This document shows positions 57,767 through 64,000 of a stretch of DNA of 64,000 nucleotides, piece by piece (position 1 is the first letter of the stretch; each line of letters opens with the position of its first letter). The stretch comes from Aeromicrobium fastidiosum (lineage in GTDB: Bacteria > Actinomycetota > Actinomycetes > Propionibacteriales > Nocardioidaceae), in the NCBI RefSeq assembly GCF_017876595.1, contig NZ_JAGIOG010000001.1, positions 3,472,001 through 3,536,000 of the forward strand, read 5' to 3'. The position numbers and the translations under genes were made by a program. The notes under the pieces were generated by a model. The model saw only the letters and a list, made by a program, of their open reading frames with translations, was not told where the DNA came from and ran no database searches.

Positions 57767-58812
57767 GCGACGAGCTGCAGCCGATCCCCGACACCGAGCC
57801 CATCAAGGACCCGGGTCTGGCCGAGCACCAGTTCCGCCCGCAGGACGTCGACGAGTCGCAGGCCAAGCGCACCGAGCGTCAGATCGCCTGGATGTTCCGC
57901 GTCGCCGGTCTGCTCTTCCTGGGATTCTGCTTCGCCTACTTCCTGATCGACATCGACGACACCTTCCTCGGCTGGTCCGCGCAGAACTTCGCGTTCGGCA
58001 TGACCCTGGGCGGCGGACTGCTGCTCGTCGGCGTCGGCATCATCCAGTGGGCCAAGAAGCTCATGGGCGATCACGAGATGGTCGAGATGCGGCACCCCTC
58101 GGCCTCGTCCGAGGAGGACCGCGTCGCGGTCATGAAGGACATCAACGCAGGCATCGAGGAGTCGGGCTTCGGACGGCGTCCCATGATCCGCAACAGCCTG
58201 CTGGGCTCGATGGCCCTGCTGGGCCTGCCGGCCGTCGTGCTGCTGCGCGACCTCGGACCGCTCCCCCACTCCCAGCGCGAGACGGTCTGGAAGAAGGGCA
58301 TGCGCTTGGTCAACGACGTCACCGGCACCCCGATCAAGCCCTCCGACATGCAGGTCGGCCAGCTGGTCAACGGCCAGCCCGCGATCGTCTACGAGACCGA
58401 CGCCGACGGCGAGGCCGTCCTGCACGGCACCGAGCTGCTGCAGGTCAAGTCGAAGGCGTCGATCATCGTCGTCCGCATGCGCCCCGAGGACGTCACACCG
58501 TCCAAGGGCCGCGAGAACTGGGGCGTCGACGGCATCCTGTGCTTCTCCAAGATCTGCACGCACGTCGGCTGCCCGATCAGCCTGTGGGAGCAGCAGACGC
58601 ACCACCTGCTGTGCCCCTGCCACCAGTCGACCTTCGACCTCGGCGACAACGGCAAGGTCATCTTCGGGCCTGCCCACCGTCCGCTCCCGCAGCTGCCGCT
58701 GGGCGTCGACGACGAGGGCTACCTCATCGCCATGAGCGACTTCCCCGAGATCGTCGCGCCGAGCTATCCAGAACTCGCGCGTGACCAGAAGAAGTTGGAC
58801 AATAAGTCATGA
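57763..58812 (+). CDS. qcrA: Cytochrome bc1 complex Rieske iron-sulfur subunit QcrA
   Basis: A 349-residue Rieske protein with three membrane helices (about 45-68, 75-95 and 145-165, the last after an insertion of about 45 residues) typical of actinobacterial QcrA. The 2Fe-2S site is CTHVGCP (near residue 267) and CPCHQS (near 286), the two boxes separated by about 15 residues. AMSDFPEIVAPSYPELAR ends it. The ATG overlaps the qcrC stop, and the stop overlaps qcrB (ATGA), so the three subunits are translationally coupled. Confidence 0.96.
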   Translation: MSDELQPIPDTEPIKDPGLAEHQFRPQDVDESQAKRTERQIAWMFRVAGLLFLGFCFAYFLIDIDDTFLGWSAQNFAFGMTLGGGLLLVGVGIIQWAKKLMGDHEMVEMRHPSASSEEDRVAVMKDINAGIEESGFGRRPMIRNSLLGSMALLGLPAVVLLRDLGPLPHSQRETVWKKGMRLVNDVTGTPIKPSDMQVGQLVNGQPAIVYETDADGEAVLHGTELLQVKSKASIIVVRMRPEDVTPSKGRENWGVDGILCFSKICTHVGCPISLWEQQTHHLLCPCHQSTFDLGDNGKVIFGPAHRPLPQLPLGVDDEGYLIAMSDFPEIVAPSYPELARDQKKLDNKS

Positions 58813-60515
58813 GCACCACTGAGCAGTACACACCGATCGAGCAGACAGGTGTTGGCAAGAAGGCAGCCGGTCCGGTGGGCTGGCTCGATGACCGCCTCGG
58901 CCTCGCCGGAGTGGCCAAGAAGAACCTCCGCAAGGTGTTCCCCGAGCACTGGTCGTTCATGCTCGGTGAGATCGCGCTGTGGAGCTTCGTCGTCCTGCTG
59001 CTGACGGGCGTCTTCCTGACGTTCTGGTTCCAGCCCAGCATGACCGAGGTCGAGTACCACGGCTCCTACCTGCCGTTCAACGGCCTCGAGATGTCCCAGG
59101 CGTACAAGTCGACGCTCGACATCTCGTTCGACATCCGCGGCGGCCTGCTGATCCGGCAGATCCACCACTGGGCGGCAGCCCTGTTCATCGCCGCGATGAT
59201 CGCCCACATGCTCCGCGTGTTCTTCACGGGCGCCTACCGCAAGCCGCGCGAGATCAACTGGCTGATCGGTGTCGGGCTCTTCTCGCTGGGTCTGGTCGAA
59301 GGCTTCGCCGGGTACTCCCTTCCCGACGACCTCCTGTCCGGAACGGGCCTGCGGTTCGTCGACGGCCTGATCCGTTCGATCCCGCTGGTCGGCTCGTACC
59401 TCGAGTTCTTCATCTTCGGCGGCGAGTTCCCCGGCGACGAGATCATTCCCCGCCTCTACATGGCGCACATCCTGCTCATCCCGGCGATTCTCCTGGGACT
59501 GATCGGCGCCCACATGCTGCTGCTCGTCTACCACAAGCACACGCAGTGGCCTGGGCCCGGACGCACCGAGCAGAACGTGGTCGGCTACCCCATGCTCCCC
59601 GTCTATGCGGCCAAGGCCGGCGGCTTCTTCTTCGTCGTCTTCGGCTTCACGGCGCTCATGGGTGCCCTGCTGCAGATCAACCCGGTGTGGGTCTACGGGC
59701 CGTACAACCCGTCCGAGGTCACCGCCGGTTCGCAGCCCGACTGGTACATGGGCTTCTCCGAGGGCCTGGTCCGCCTGATGCCGGGCTGGGAGAGCACGTT
59801 CTTCAACTACACCTGGAGCTGGAACGTCTTCATCCCCGCCGTGGGTGGCCTGACTGGGCTGTTCGTGGTGCTGGGTGCCTGGCCGTTCATCGAGCAGTGG
59901 ATCACCGGCGACAAGCGTGACCACCACCTGCTGCAGCGTCCGCGCAACGCCCCGTTCCGCACTGCCATCGGCGTCGCCGGAATGACGGCGTACGGCGTGG
60001 CCTGGGCCGCGGGCGGCAACGACATCATCGCCACCAAGTTCCACATGGACATCTACACGCTGACGAACATCTTCCGGGTCGGCTTCTTCGTCTTCCCGGT
60101 CATCGCGTTCATGATCACCAAGCGGATCTGCATCGGACTGCAGCGTGCGGACGCCAACCGCATCCTGCACGGCTACGAGACCGGCGTCATCGAGCGGTCG
60201 CCCGACGGTGGCTTCTCGGAGCGCCACGCTCCCCTGCCGGCTGGTCAGCAGTACACCCTGACTGCCCATGATCGCGTGCCCGTTCTCGAGGCTCCGGCCG
60301 AGACGGACGAGAACGGCGTCGCTGCCCCTCACTCCCGCAAGGAGAAGGTGCGGTCCTGGTTGCAGACGAAGTACTACCGCGACACGCTCGACAAGCCGAC
60401 GGTCGAGGACGTCCACCACGCCGAGGAGCACCTCGGTGAGATCGACGGTCACCCCGTCGAGCTGGGTGACGAGTTCCAGGGCGTCTCGGAGACGGGTGTC
60501 CCCCGGGTCCACTGA
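58809..60515 (+). CDS. qcrB: Cytochrome bc1 complex cytochrome b subunit QcrB
   Basis: A 568-residue cytochrome b that carries quinol oxidation and two b haems. RQIHHWAAALFIAAMIAHMLRVFF (near residue 115-138) holds the first His pair (HH and H), and AHILLIPAILLGLIGAHMLLLVYHKHTQ (about 218-245) the second. PSEVTAGSQPDWYMGF (near residue 300) is the PEWY-like motif at the Qo site, here PDWY as in actinobacteria. The long C-terminal extension after residue 430 is typical of QcrB and is soluble. It is the target of telacebec-like inhibitors in mycobacteria. Confidence 0.97.
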   Translation: MSTTEQYTPIEQTGVGKKAAGPVGWLDDRLGLAGVAKKNLRKVFPEHWSFMLGEIALWSFVVLLLTGVFLTFWFQPSMTEVEYHGSYLPFNGLEMSQAYKSTLDISFDIRGGLLIRQIHHWAAALFIAAMIAHMLRVFFTGAYRKPREINWLIGVGLFSLGLVEGFAGYSLPDDLLSGTGLRFVDGLIRSIPLVGSYLEFFIFGGEFPGDEIIPRLYMAHILLIPAILLGLIGAHMLLLVYHKHTQWPGPGRTEQNVVGYPMLPVYAAKAGGFFFVVFGFTALMGALLQINPVWVYGPYNPSEVTAGSQPDWYMGFSEGLVRLMPGWESTFFNYTWSWNVFIPAVGGLTGLFVVLGAWPFIEQWITGDKRDHHLLQRPRNAPFRTAIGVAGMTAYGVAWAAGGNDIIATKFHMDIYTLTNIFRVGFFVFPVIAFMITKRICIGLQRADANRILHGYETGVIERSPDGGFSERHAPLPAGQQYTLTAHDRVPVLEAPAETDENGVAAPHSRKEKVRSWLQTKYYRDTLDKPTVEDVHHAEEHLGEIDGHPVELGDEFQGVSETGVPRVH

Positions 60516-60532
60516 TCGACCTGCACCGCCTC

Positions 60533-60566
60533 AGCGCCCCCGTCAGCCTCGGCTGACGGGGGCGCT
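60533..60566. terminator. Hairpin terminator of the ctaE-qcrCAB operon
   Basis: A perfect 15-bp stem (60533-60547 with 60552-60566) and a CTCG loop, 17 bp after the qcrB stop. No U-tract follows on the plus strand (GTCATGTG), so it is of the stem-only type. Confidence 0.85.
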
Positions 60567-60622
60567 GTCATGTGTGTGGCGCAGTCTCGATCGACGGGGA
60601 TCCCGCAGGCGACACCGTCGGA

Positions 60623-60673
60623 GGGGACGTCATCACATCAGTACCTACGTCAGCACCACTGTGATGACGTCCC
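60623..60673. repeat. Palindrome doublet D, copy 1 (51 bp)
   Basis: GGGACGTCATCAC (60624-60636) and GTGATGACGTCCC (60661-60673) are perfect 13-bp arms around a 24-nt loop. It lies between the qcrB terminator and the L,D-transpeptidase stop. Confidence 0.9.
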
Positions 60674-60681
60674 AAGTAGCG

Positions 60682-60739
60682 ACCGGGGACGTCATCACAT
60701 CGGTACCTAGGACAGCACCACCGTGATGACGTCCCCGGT
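60682..60739. repeat. Palindrome doublet D, copy 2 (58 bp)
   Basis: ACCGGGGACGTCATCAC (60682-60698) and GTGATGACGTCCCCGGT (60723-60739) are perfect 17-bp arms around a 24-nt loop that differs from copy 1 at only a few bases. The ends GGGGAC/GTCCCC are shared with doublets B and C. Confidence 0.92.
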
Positions 60740-60764
60740 GGGACCTCGGACGAGACCAGGAGCG

Positions 60765-61991
60765 TCAGTCGACGACGCCGGCGTCGGTAGCGGGCTGCTC
60801 GGCGGCGGAGGCCGCTGCGGCCTGGAGGGCGGAACCGGCCGTCCACGTCGACCACGGGACGTTCCAGTCGGTCCAGCCGTTGCGGTCCTCGAGCGGACGC
60901 GGGCTGTCGACGTACTCGACGACGTCACCCCGGCGAGAGCGGTCGTACAGCCACTTGGCGTCGGCCGTGCTCATGCCGGTGCAGCCGTGGCTGACGTTGT
61001 CGCGGCCTTGCGAGCCGACTGACCACGGAGCGGCGTGGATGAACTCCCCCGAGTTGGTCAGGCGCATCGCCCACCGCACGTCGGAGATGTTGTAGTAGCC
61101 GGGGTCCTCGGAGTCGACGCCGGTCGTCGCGGCGTCCATGTCGACCGAGGAGAACTTCTCCATGATGACCTTGACGCCTTCGCGCGTGCGGTGCTGGTCG
61201 TCGCCGGTGGTCACCGGCATCGTCCGCTCAGGCTTGTCGTTGACCGTGTAGGTCAACTCGTGCTTGCCGACGTCGACCTTGGTGACGACCTTCTGGCCGA
61301 CCTGGAAGCTGATGTCCTGGTCCTGCTGTCCGTACACGCCGTTGCCGGCGGGCAGGCTGTTGAGGTTGAGGCGCACGTTGACCTTGGTGTTGGCAGGCCA
61401 GTACTGCTCAGGCCTGAAGTGCGCCTCGTTGTCGCTGAACCACGTCCAGGATCCCGTGACGCCGTTGTCGGTCGTGACCTTCATGTACTTCTCGTACAGG
61501 GCACGGTTCTTGACCGGCAGATCGAACGTCACGATGACAGGCATGCCGACGCCGACGGTCTCGCCCTGCAGCGGAGCCACGGCCGGGTAGGTCTGCTGGT
61601 CGAGAGTCAGCGCCTGGGTCGTGAACGCGCGGGTCACGGTGGCCGCCTTGCCGTCCTCGCCCGTGCCGGTCACCGAGAGCTGGTACGCGGTGCCGGGCTC
61701 GAGCCGGCTGTTGGCACGCCAGCCGTTGTCGGTGACCTTGCCCTCGATCGCGCCGCTGCCATCGGCCGTGGTGAGCATCGCCGACGACACCGTGCCGTCC
61801 TCGGCCAGCACCTTGACGAAGGTGCTGACCTTCACGTCGGATGCTCCGTCGGCGACGTTGGGCGTCAGGCTGATGCTGTCGAGACCGCCGTCATCGGGCG
61901 TCACGGCGTCCTTGGCGTCCTTGATCGAGCAGGACGACAGGGCGATCATCGTGGCGCAGATCAGCGCGACGGGGAGACGAAGGTGCTTCAC
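60765..61991 (-). CDS. L,D-transpeptidase lipoprotein (Ig-like domains plus YkuD)
   Basis: A 408-residue exported lipoprotein that makes 3-3 crosslinks or anchors proteins to peptidoglycan. Lipobox LSSC near residue 21, then two Ig-like domains (about 45-130 and 130-245), and the YkuD domain (about 245-380). The catalytic region is IHAAPWS then SHGCTGMS near residue 340, with the Cys nucleophile and upstream His; VKVIMEKFSSVDM is the preceding strand. It has the architecture of mycobacterial LdtMt2/LdtMt1. The GTG start is fixed by TAAACT (61998-62003) 6 nt upstream. Confidence 0.93.
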   Translation of the reverse strand: MKHLRLPVALICATMIALSSCSIKDAKDAVTPDDGGLDSISLTPNVADGASDVKVSTFVKVLAEDGTVSSAMLTTADGSGAIEGKVTDNGWRANSRLEPGTAYQLSVTGTGEDGKAATVTRAFTTQALTLDQQTYPAVAPLQGETVGVGMPVIVTFDLPVKNRALYEKYMKVTTDNGVTGSWTWFSDNEAHFRPEQYWPANTKVNVRLNLNSLPAGNGVYGQQDQDISFQVGQKVVTKVDVGKHELTYTVNDKPERTMPVTTGDDQHRTREGVKVIMEKFSSVDMDAATTGVDSEDPGYYNISDVRWAMRLTNSGEFIHAAPWSVGSQGRDNVSHGCTGMSTADAKWLYDRSRRGDVVEYVDSPRPLEDRNGWTDWNVPWSTWTAGSALQAAAASAAEQPATDAGVVD

Positions 61992-61997
61992 TCCGAC

Positions 61998-62003
61998 AGT
62001 TTA
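61998..62003 (-). promoter_or_regulatory. -10 box of a leaderless promoter (L,D-transpeptidase)
   Basis: TAAACT on the minus strand, 6 nt from the GTG at 61991. Confidence 0.6.
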
Positions 62004-62046
62004 CGTGGCGGGTCCATCTGCATCGCGCACGTTAGCGACACGACGA

Positions 62047-62085
62047 AGCGGGCGGCACGATCCCGGAGGATGCGTGCCGCCCGCT
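62047..62085. terminator. Hairpin terminator after ctaF
   Basis: AGCGGGCGGCACG (62047-62059) and CGTGCCGCCCGCT (62073-62085) form a perfect 13-bp stem with a 13-nt loop, 20 bp beyond the ctaF stop. No T-tract is present. Confidence 0.82.
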
Positions 62086-62104
62086 GGCGTGTGTCAGGTG
62101 CAGC

Positions 62105-62500
62105 TCAGTGCGCGTGGATGCCGCGGTAGTACTCGAAGATCCAGCCGCACACCATCACGGCACCTATGCCGCAGCCGATGATGAACAGCCACCAGCCGAT
62201 GACGACACCGAGAACGCAGACCGCGAGGGCCGCGGCGCAGAACAGCGGCCACCAGCTGTAGGGCGGGAAGAAGCCCTGCTCACCGGCACCGTCGGCGATC
62301 TCGCCGTCGCTGCGATCCTCGGGACGATCGGGAATCTGCTTGGCGACGACGCCGAGGTAGAACCCCAGCAGCACGCACAGCAGGGTCGTCATGACCAGTG
62401 CGGTGGTGCCGGTCGGGTCCTTGGTCAGCACCCAGTAGACGGGCGCGATCAGTGCGAAGAAGATTCCGCACGACAAGATGGTCCAGGTCTCGGCCTTCAT
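62105..62500 (-). CDS. ctaF: Cytochrome c oxidase subunit IV (actinobacterial CtaF)
   Basis: A 131-residue subunit with four hydrophobic helices: about 5-25, 32-52, 85-105 and 106-125. The opening KAETWTILSCGIFFALIAPVYW and the later FFPPYSWWPLFCAAALAVCVLGVVIGWWL are the pattern of the actinobacterial aa3 subunit IV (DUF4131-like CtaF), which is not homologous to the mitochondrial subunit. It starts 3 bp after the ctaD stop and is co-transcribed with it. It is essential for a stable bc1-aa3 supercomplex in corynebacteria. Confidence 0.92.
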   Translation of the reverse strand: MKAETWTILSCGIFFALIAPVYWVLTKDPTGTTALVMTTLLCVLLGFYLGVVAKQIPDRPEDRSDGEIADGAGEQGFFPPYSWWPLFCAAALAVCVLGVVIGWWLFIIGCGIGAVMVCGWIFEYYRGIHAH

Positions 62501-62503
62501 GGA

Positions 62504-64000
62504 TCAGTGGTCACCCTTCGCATCTTTGATGGCTTCGCCCTTGCCGCTCACATCGGGAGCATCGGCGAAGATCGAGTCCTCACCGGGGTTGTGCGCCAGC
62601 TCGAGCGCCGCGATCTCGGGGTGGTGCAGGTCGAAAGCTGGGCTCTCGGACCGGATGCGCGGCAGCGAGGTGAAGTTGTGGCGCGGCGGAGGCGAGGAGG
62701 TCGCCCACTCCAGCGAGCGTCCCCAGCCCCACGGGTCGTCGAGTCCGACCAGCGGAGCCTTGCGGGACTTCCAGACGTTGAAGAAGAACGGCAGGGTCGA
62801 CGCGCCCAGCAGGAACGCACCGATCGACGAGATCTCGTTGAGCGTCGTGAAGCCGTCACCCGGGCCGTAGTCGGCGTAGCGACGCGGGAAGCCCTCGACG
62901 CCGAGCCAGTGCTGCACGAGGAACGTCAGGTGGAAGCCGATGAACAGCAGCCAGAAGTGGATCTTGCCGAGCTTCTCGTCGAGCATGCGACCCGTGAGCT
63001 TGGGCCACCAGAAATAGAAGCCCGCGAACATCGCGAACACGACGGTGCCGAACACGACGTAGTGGAAGTGCGCGACCACGAAGTAGCTGTCGGACAGCTG
63101 GAAGTCGAGCGTCGGCGAGGCCAGGATGACGCCCGTCAGACCACCGAAGAGGAAGGTCGTCAAGAAGCCCAGCGAGAAGATCAGCGGGGTGTCGAAGGAC
63201 AGGGATCCGCCCCACAACGTGCCGATCCAGTTGAAGAACTTGACTCCTGTCGGCACCGCGATCAGGAACGTCATGAACGAGAAGAACGCGAGGTCGACCG
63301 AACCCGTCACGAACATGTGGTGGGCCCACACCGCGACCGACAGCGCCGCGATCATCAGGGTCGCGCCGACCAGGCCGACGTAGCCGAAGATCGGCTTGCG
63401 GCTGAAGACGGGCAGGATCTCGGTGATGATGCCGAAGAACGGCAGCGCGATGATGTAGACCTCGGGGTGCCCGAAGAACCAGAACAGGTGCTGCCACAGG
63501 ATCGGTCCGCCGTTGGCGGCGTCGAACACGTGGGCACCCAGTCGGCGATCGGCCTCGAGCGACAGCAGCGCCGCGGCGAAGATCGGGAACGCGATCAGCA
63601 CGAGCATGCTCGTGACCAGCGTGTTCCAGACGAAGATCGGCATGCGGAACATCGTCATGCCGGGGGCGCGCATCGTGAAGATCGTGGTGATGAAGTTGAC
63701 GCCACCGAGGATCGTGCCGAGGCCCGACATCCACAGGCCCATGACCCACAGGTCACCGCCGATGCCCGGTGAGTTGACCGCATCGCTGAGCGGCGCGTAG
63801 GCGAACCAGCCGAAGCTCGCGGCACCACCGGGCACGAAGAAGCCGGAGACGACGATCGTGCTGCCGAACAGGTACAGCCAGTAGCTGAACATGTTGAGGC
63901 GCGGGAACGCGACGTCGGGCGCACCGATCTGCAGAGGCATGATCGCGTTGCCGAAGCCGAAGAACAGCGGAGTCGCGAACATCAGCAGCATGATCGTGCC
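62504..64000 (-). CDS. ctaD: Cytochrome c oxidase subunit I, 5' end missing at the window edge
   Basis: The last 498 residues of the catalytic subunit; the 5' part lies beyond position 64000. Helices and ligands are clear: [20 protein letters not shown] (about 168-187 of the part seen) contains the CuB His and the His-Tyr crosslink (HPEVY), [10 protein letters not shown] has the next CuB His pair, and [10 protein letters not shown] contains the haem a3 and a His ligands. The C-terminal tail of about 70 residues, ending [14 protein letters not shown], is soluble. ctaC is not in the window. The fragment is the usual heme-copper type A oxidase. Confidence 0.97.
   Translation of the reverse strand, partial: GTIMLLMFATPLFFGFGNAIMPLQIGAPDVAFPRLNMFSYWLYLFGSTIVVSGFFVPGGAASFGWFAYAPLSDAVNSPGIGGDLWVMGLWMSGLGTILGGVNFITTIFTMRAPGMTMFRMPIFVWNTLVTSMLVLIAFPIFAAALLSLEADRRLGAHVFDAANGGPILWQHLFWFFGHPEVYIIALPFFGIITEILPVFSRKPIFGYVGLVGATLMIAALSVAVWAHHMFVTGSVDLAFFSFMTFLIAVPTGVKFFNWIGTLWGGSLSFDTPLIFSLGFLTTFLFGGLTGVILASPTLDFQLSDSYFVVAHFHYVVFGTVVFAMFAGFYFWWPKLTGRMLDEKLGKIHFWLLFIGFHLTFLVQHWLGVEGFPRRYADYGPGDGFTTLNEISSIGAFLLGASTLPFFFNVWKSRKAPLVGLDDPWGWGRSLEWATSSPPPRHNFTSLPRIRSESPAFDLHHPEIAALELAHNPGEDSIFADAPDVSGKGEAIKDAKGDH

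Noticed and set aside
1-64000. tRNA, rRNA, prophage or plasmid functions
   Set aside because: No tRNA cloverleaf, rRNA segment, integrase, capsid or replication gene was recognised; all genes fit chromosomal core functions. A tRNAscan-SE run would be decisive for tRNAs.

Overview
The window is a high-GC chromosomal segment from an actinobacterium. The gene order resembles that of Propionibacteriales and Mycobacteriales: dcw cluster ending in sepF/yggT/wag31, aroG near a PASTA kinase, trpD beside ctaE-qcrCAB. MurE carries the DNPR motif of diaminopimelate-adding enzymes, and IleRS is of the eukaryote-like type. I favour a Nocardioides/Aeromicrobium-like member of the Nocardioidaceae, but that placement is an inference. 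It is core chromosome: I see no transposase, integrase, phage gene, CRISPR array, rRNA or tRNA.

Layout. 0-9 kb: a DUF1801 protein, a DrrAB-like ABC exporter, a pair of lipoproteins (HExxH peptidase and beta-propeller), an aminotransferase, rluD-lspA-traR, and ileS. 12-32 kb: a nearly complete division and cell-wall (dcw) cluster on the minus strand, read from mraZ (32 kb) to wag31 (12 kb). It is broken only between ftsI and murE, by a secreted endonuclease/exonuclease/phosphatase-family gene. 32-45 kb: methyltransferase, flavoprotein, metF, polyprenyl synthase, a PASTA-domain Ser/Thr kinase, aroG, pfkA, plsC and a lipase. 45-52 kb: a four-gene operon with two ROK sugar kinases, an acyl-CoA ligase, and a cell-wall hydrolase operon behind a c-di-AMP (ydaO) riboswitch. 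52-64 kb: a DEDD/GIY-YIG nuclease, trpD with an atypical receiver protein, then the respiratory block ctaE-qcrC-qcrA-qcrB, an L,D-transpeptidase, ctaF and the 3' part of ctaD.

How the genes work together. The dcw genes make lipid II (MurC-F, MraY, MurG), polymerise and crosslink it at the septum (FtsW, FtsI), and organise the ring (FtsZ, FtsQ, SepF, Wag31). MraZ probably autoregulates through four exactly spaced boxes. The PASTA kinase, NlpC/P60 hydrolase, L,D-transpeptidase and PgeF extend this wall theme, and the riboswitch ties wall hydrolysis to c-di-AMP. The bc1-aa3 genes encode the respiratory supercomplex.

Signals beyond genes. (1) About 16 genes have a TANNNT -10 box exactly 6-7 nt before the start codon, indicating leaderless mRNAs; this settles many starts. 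(2) Two divergent gene pairs share back-to-back or palindromic -10 boxes. (3) Intergenic regions carry 50-67 bp palindromes, three times as tandem doublets. Two of these doublets, 29 kb apart and inverted, share a conserved core while their stems differ in a base-pairing-preserving way. (4) Two other intergenic blocks consist of mini-hairpins with a GCGAAGC core. Items 2 and 3 are the most novel-looking features here.
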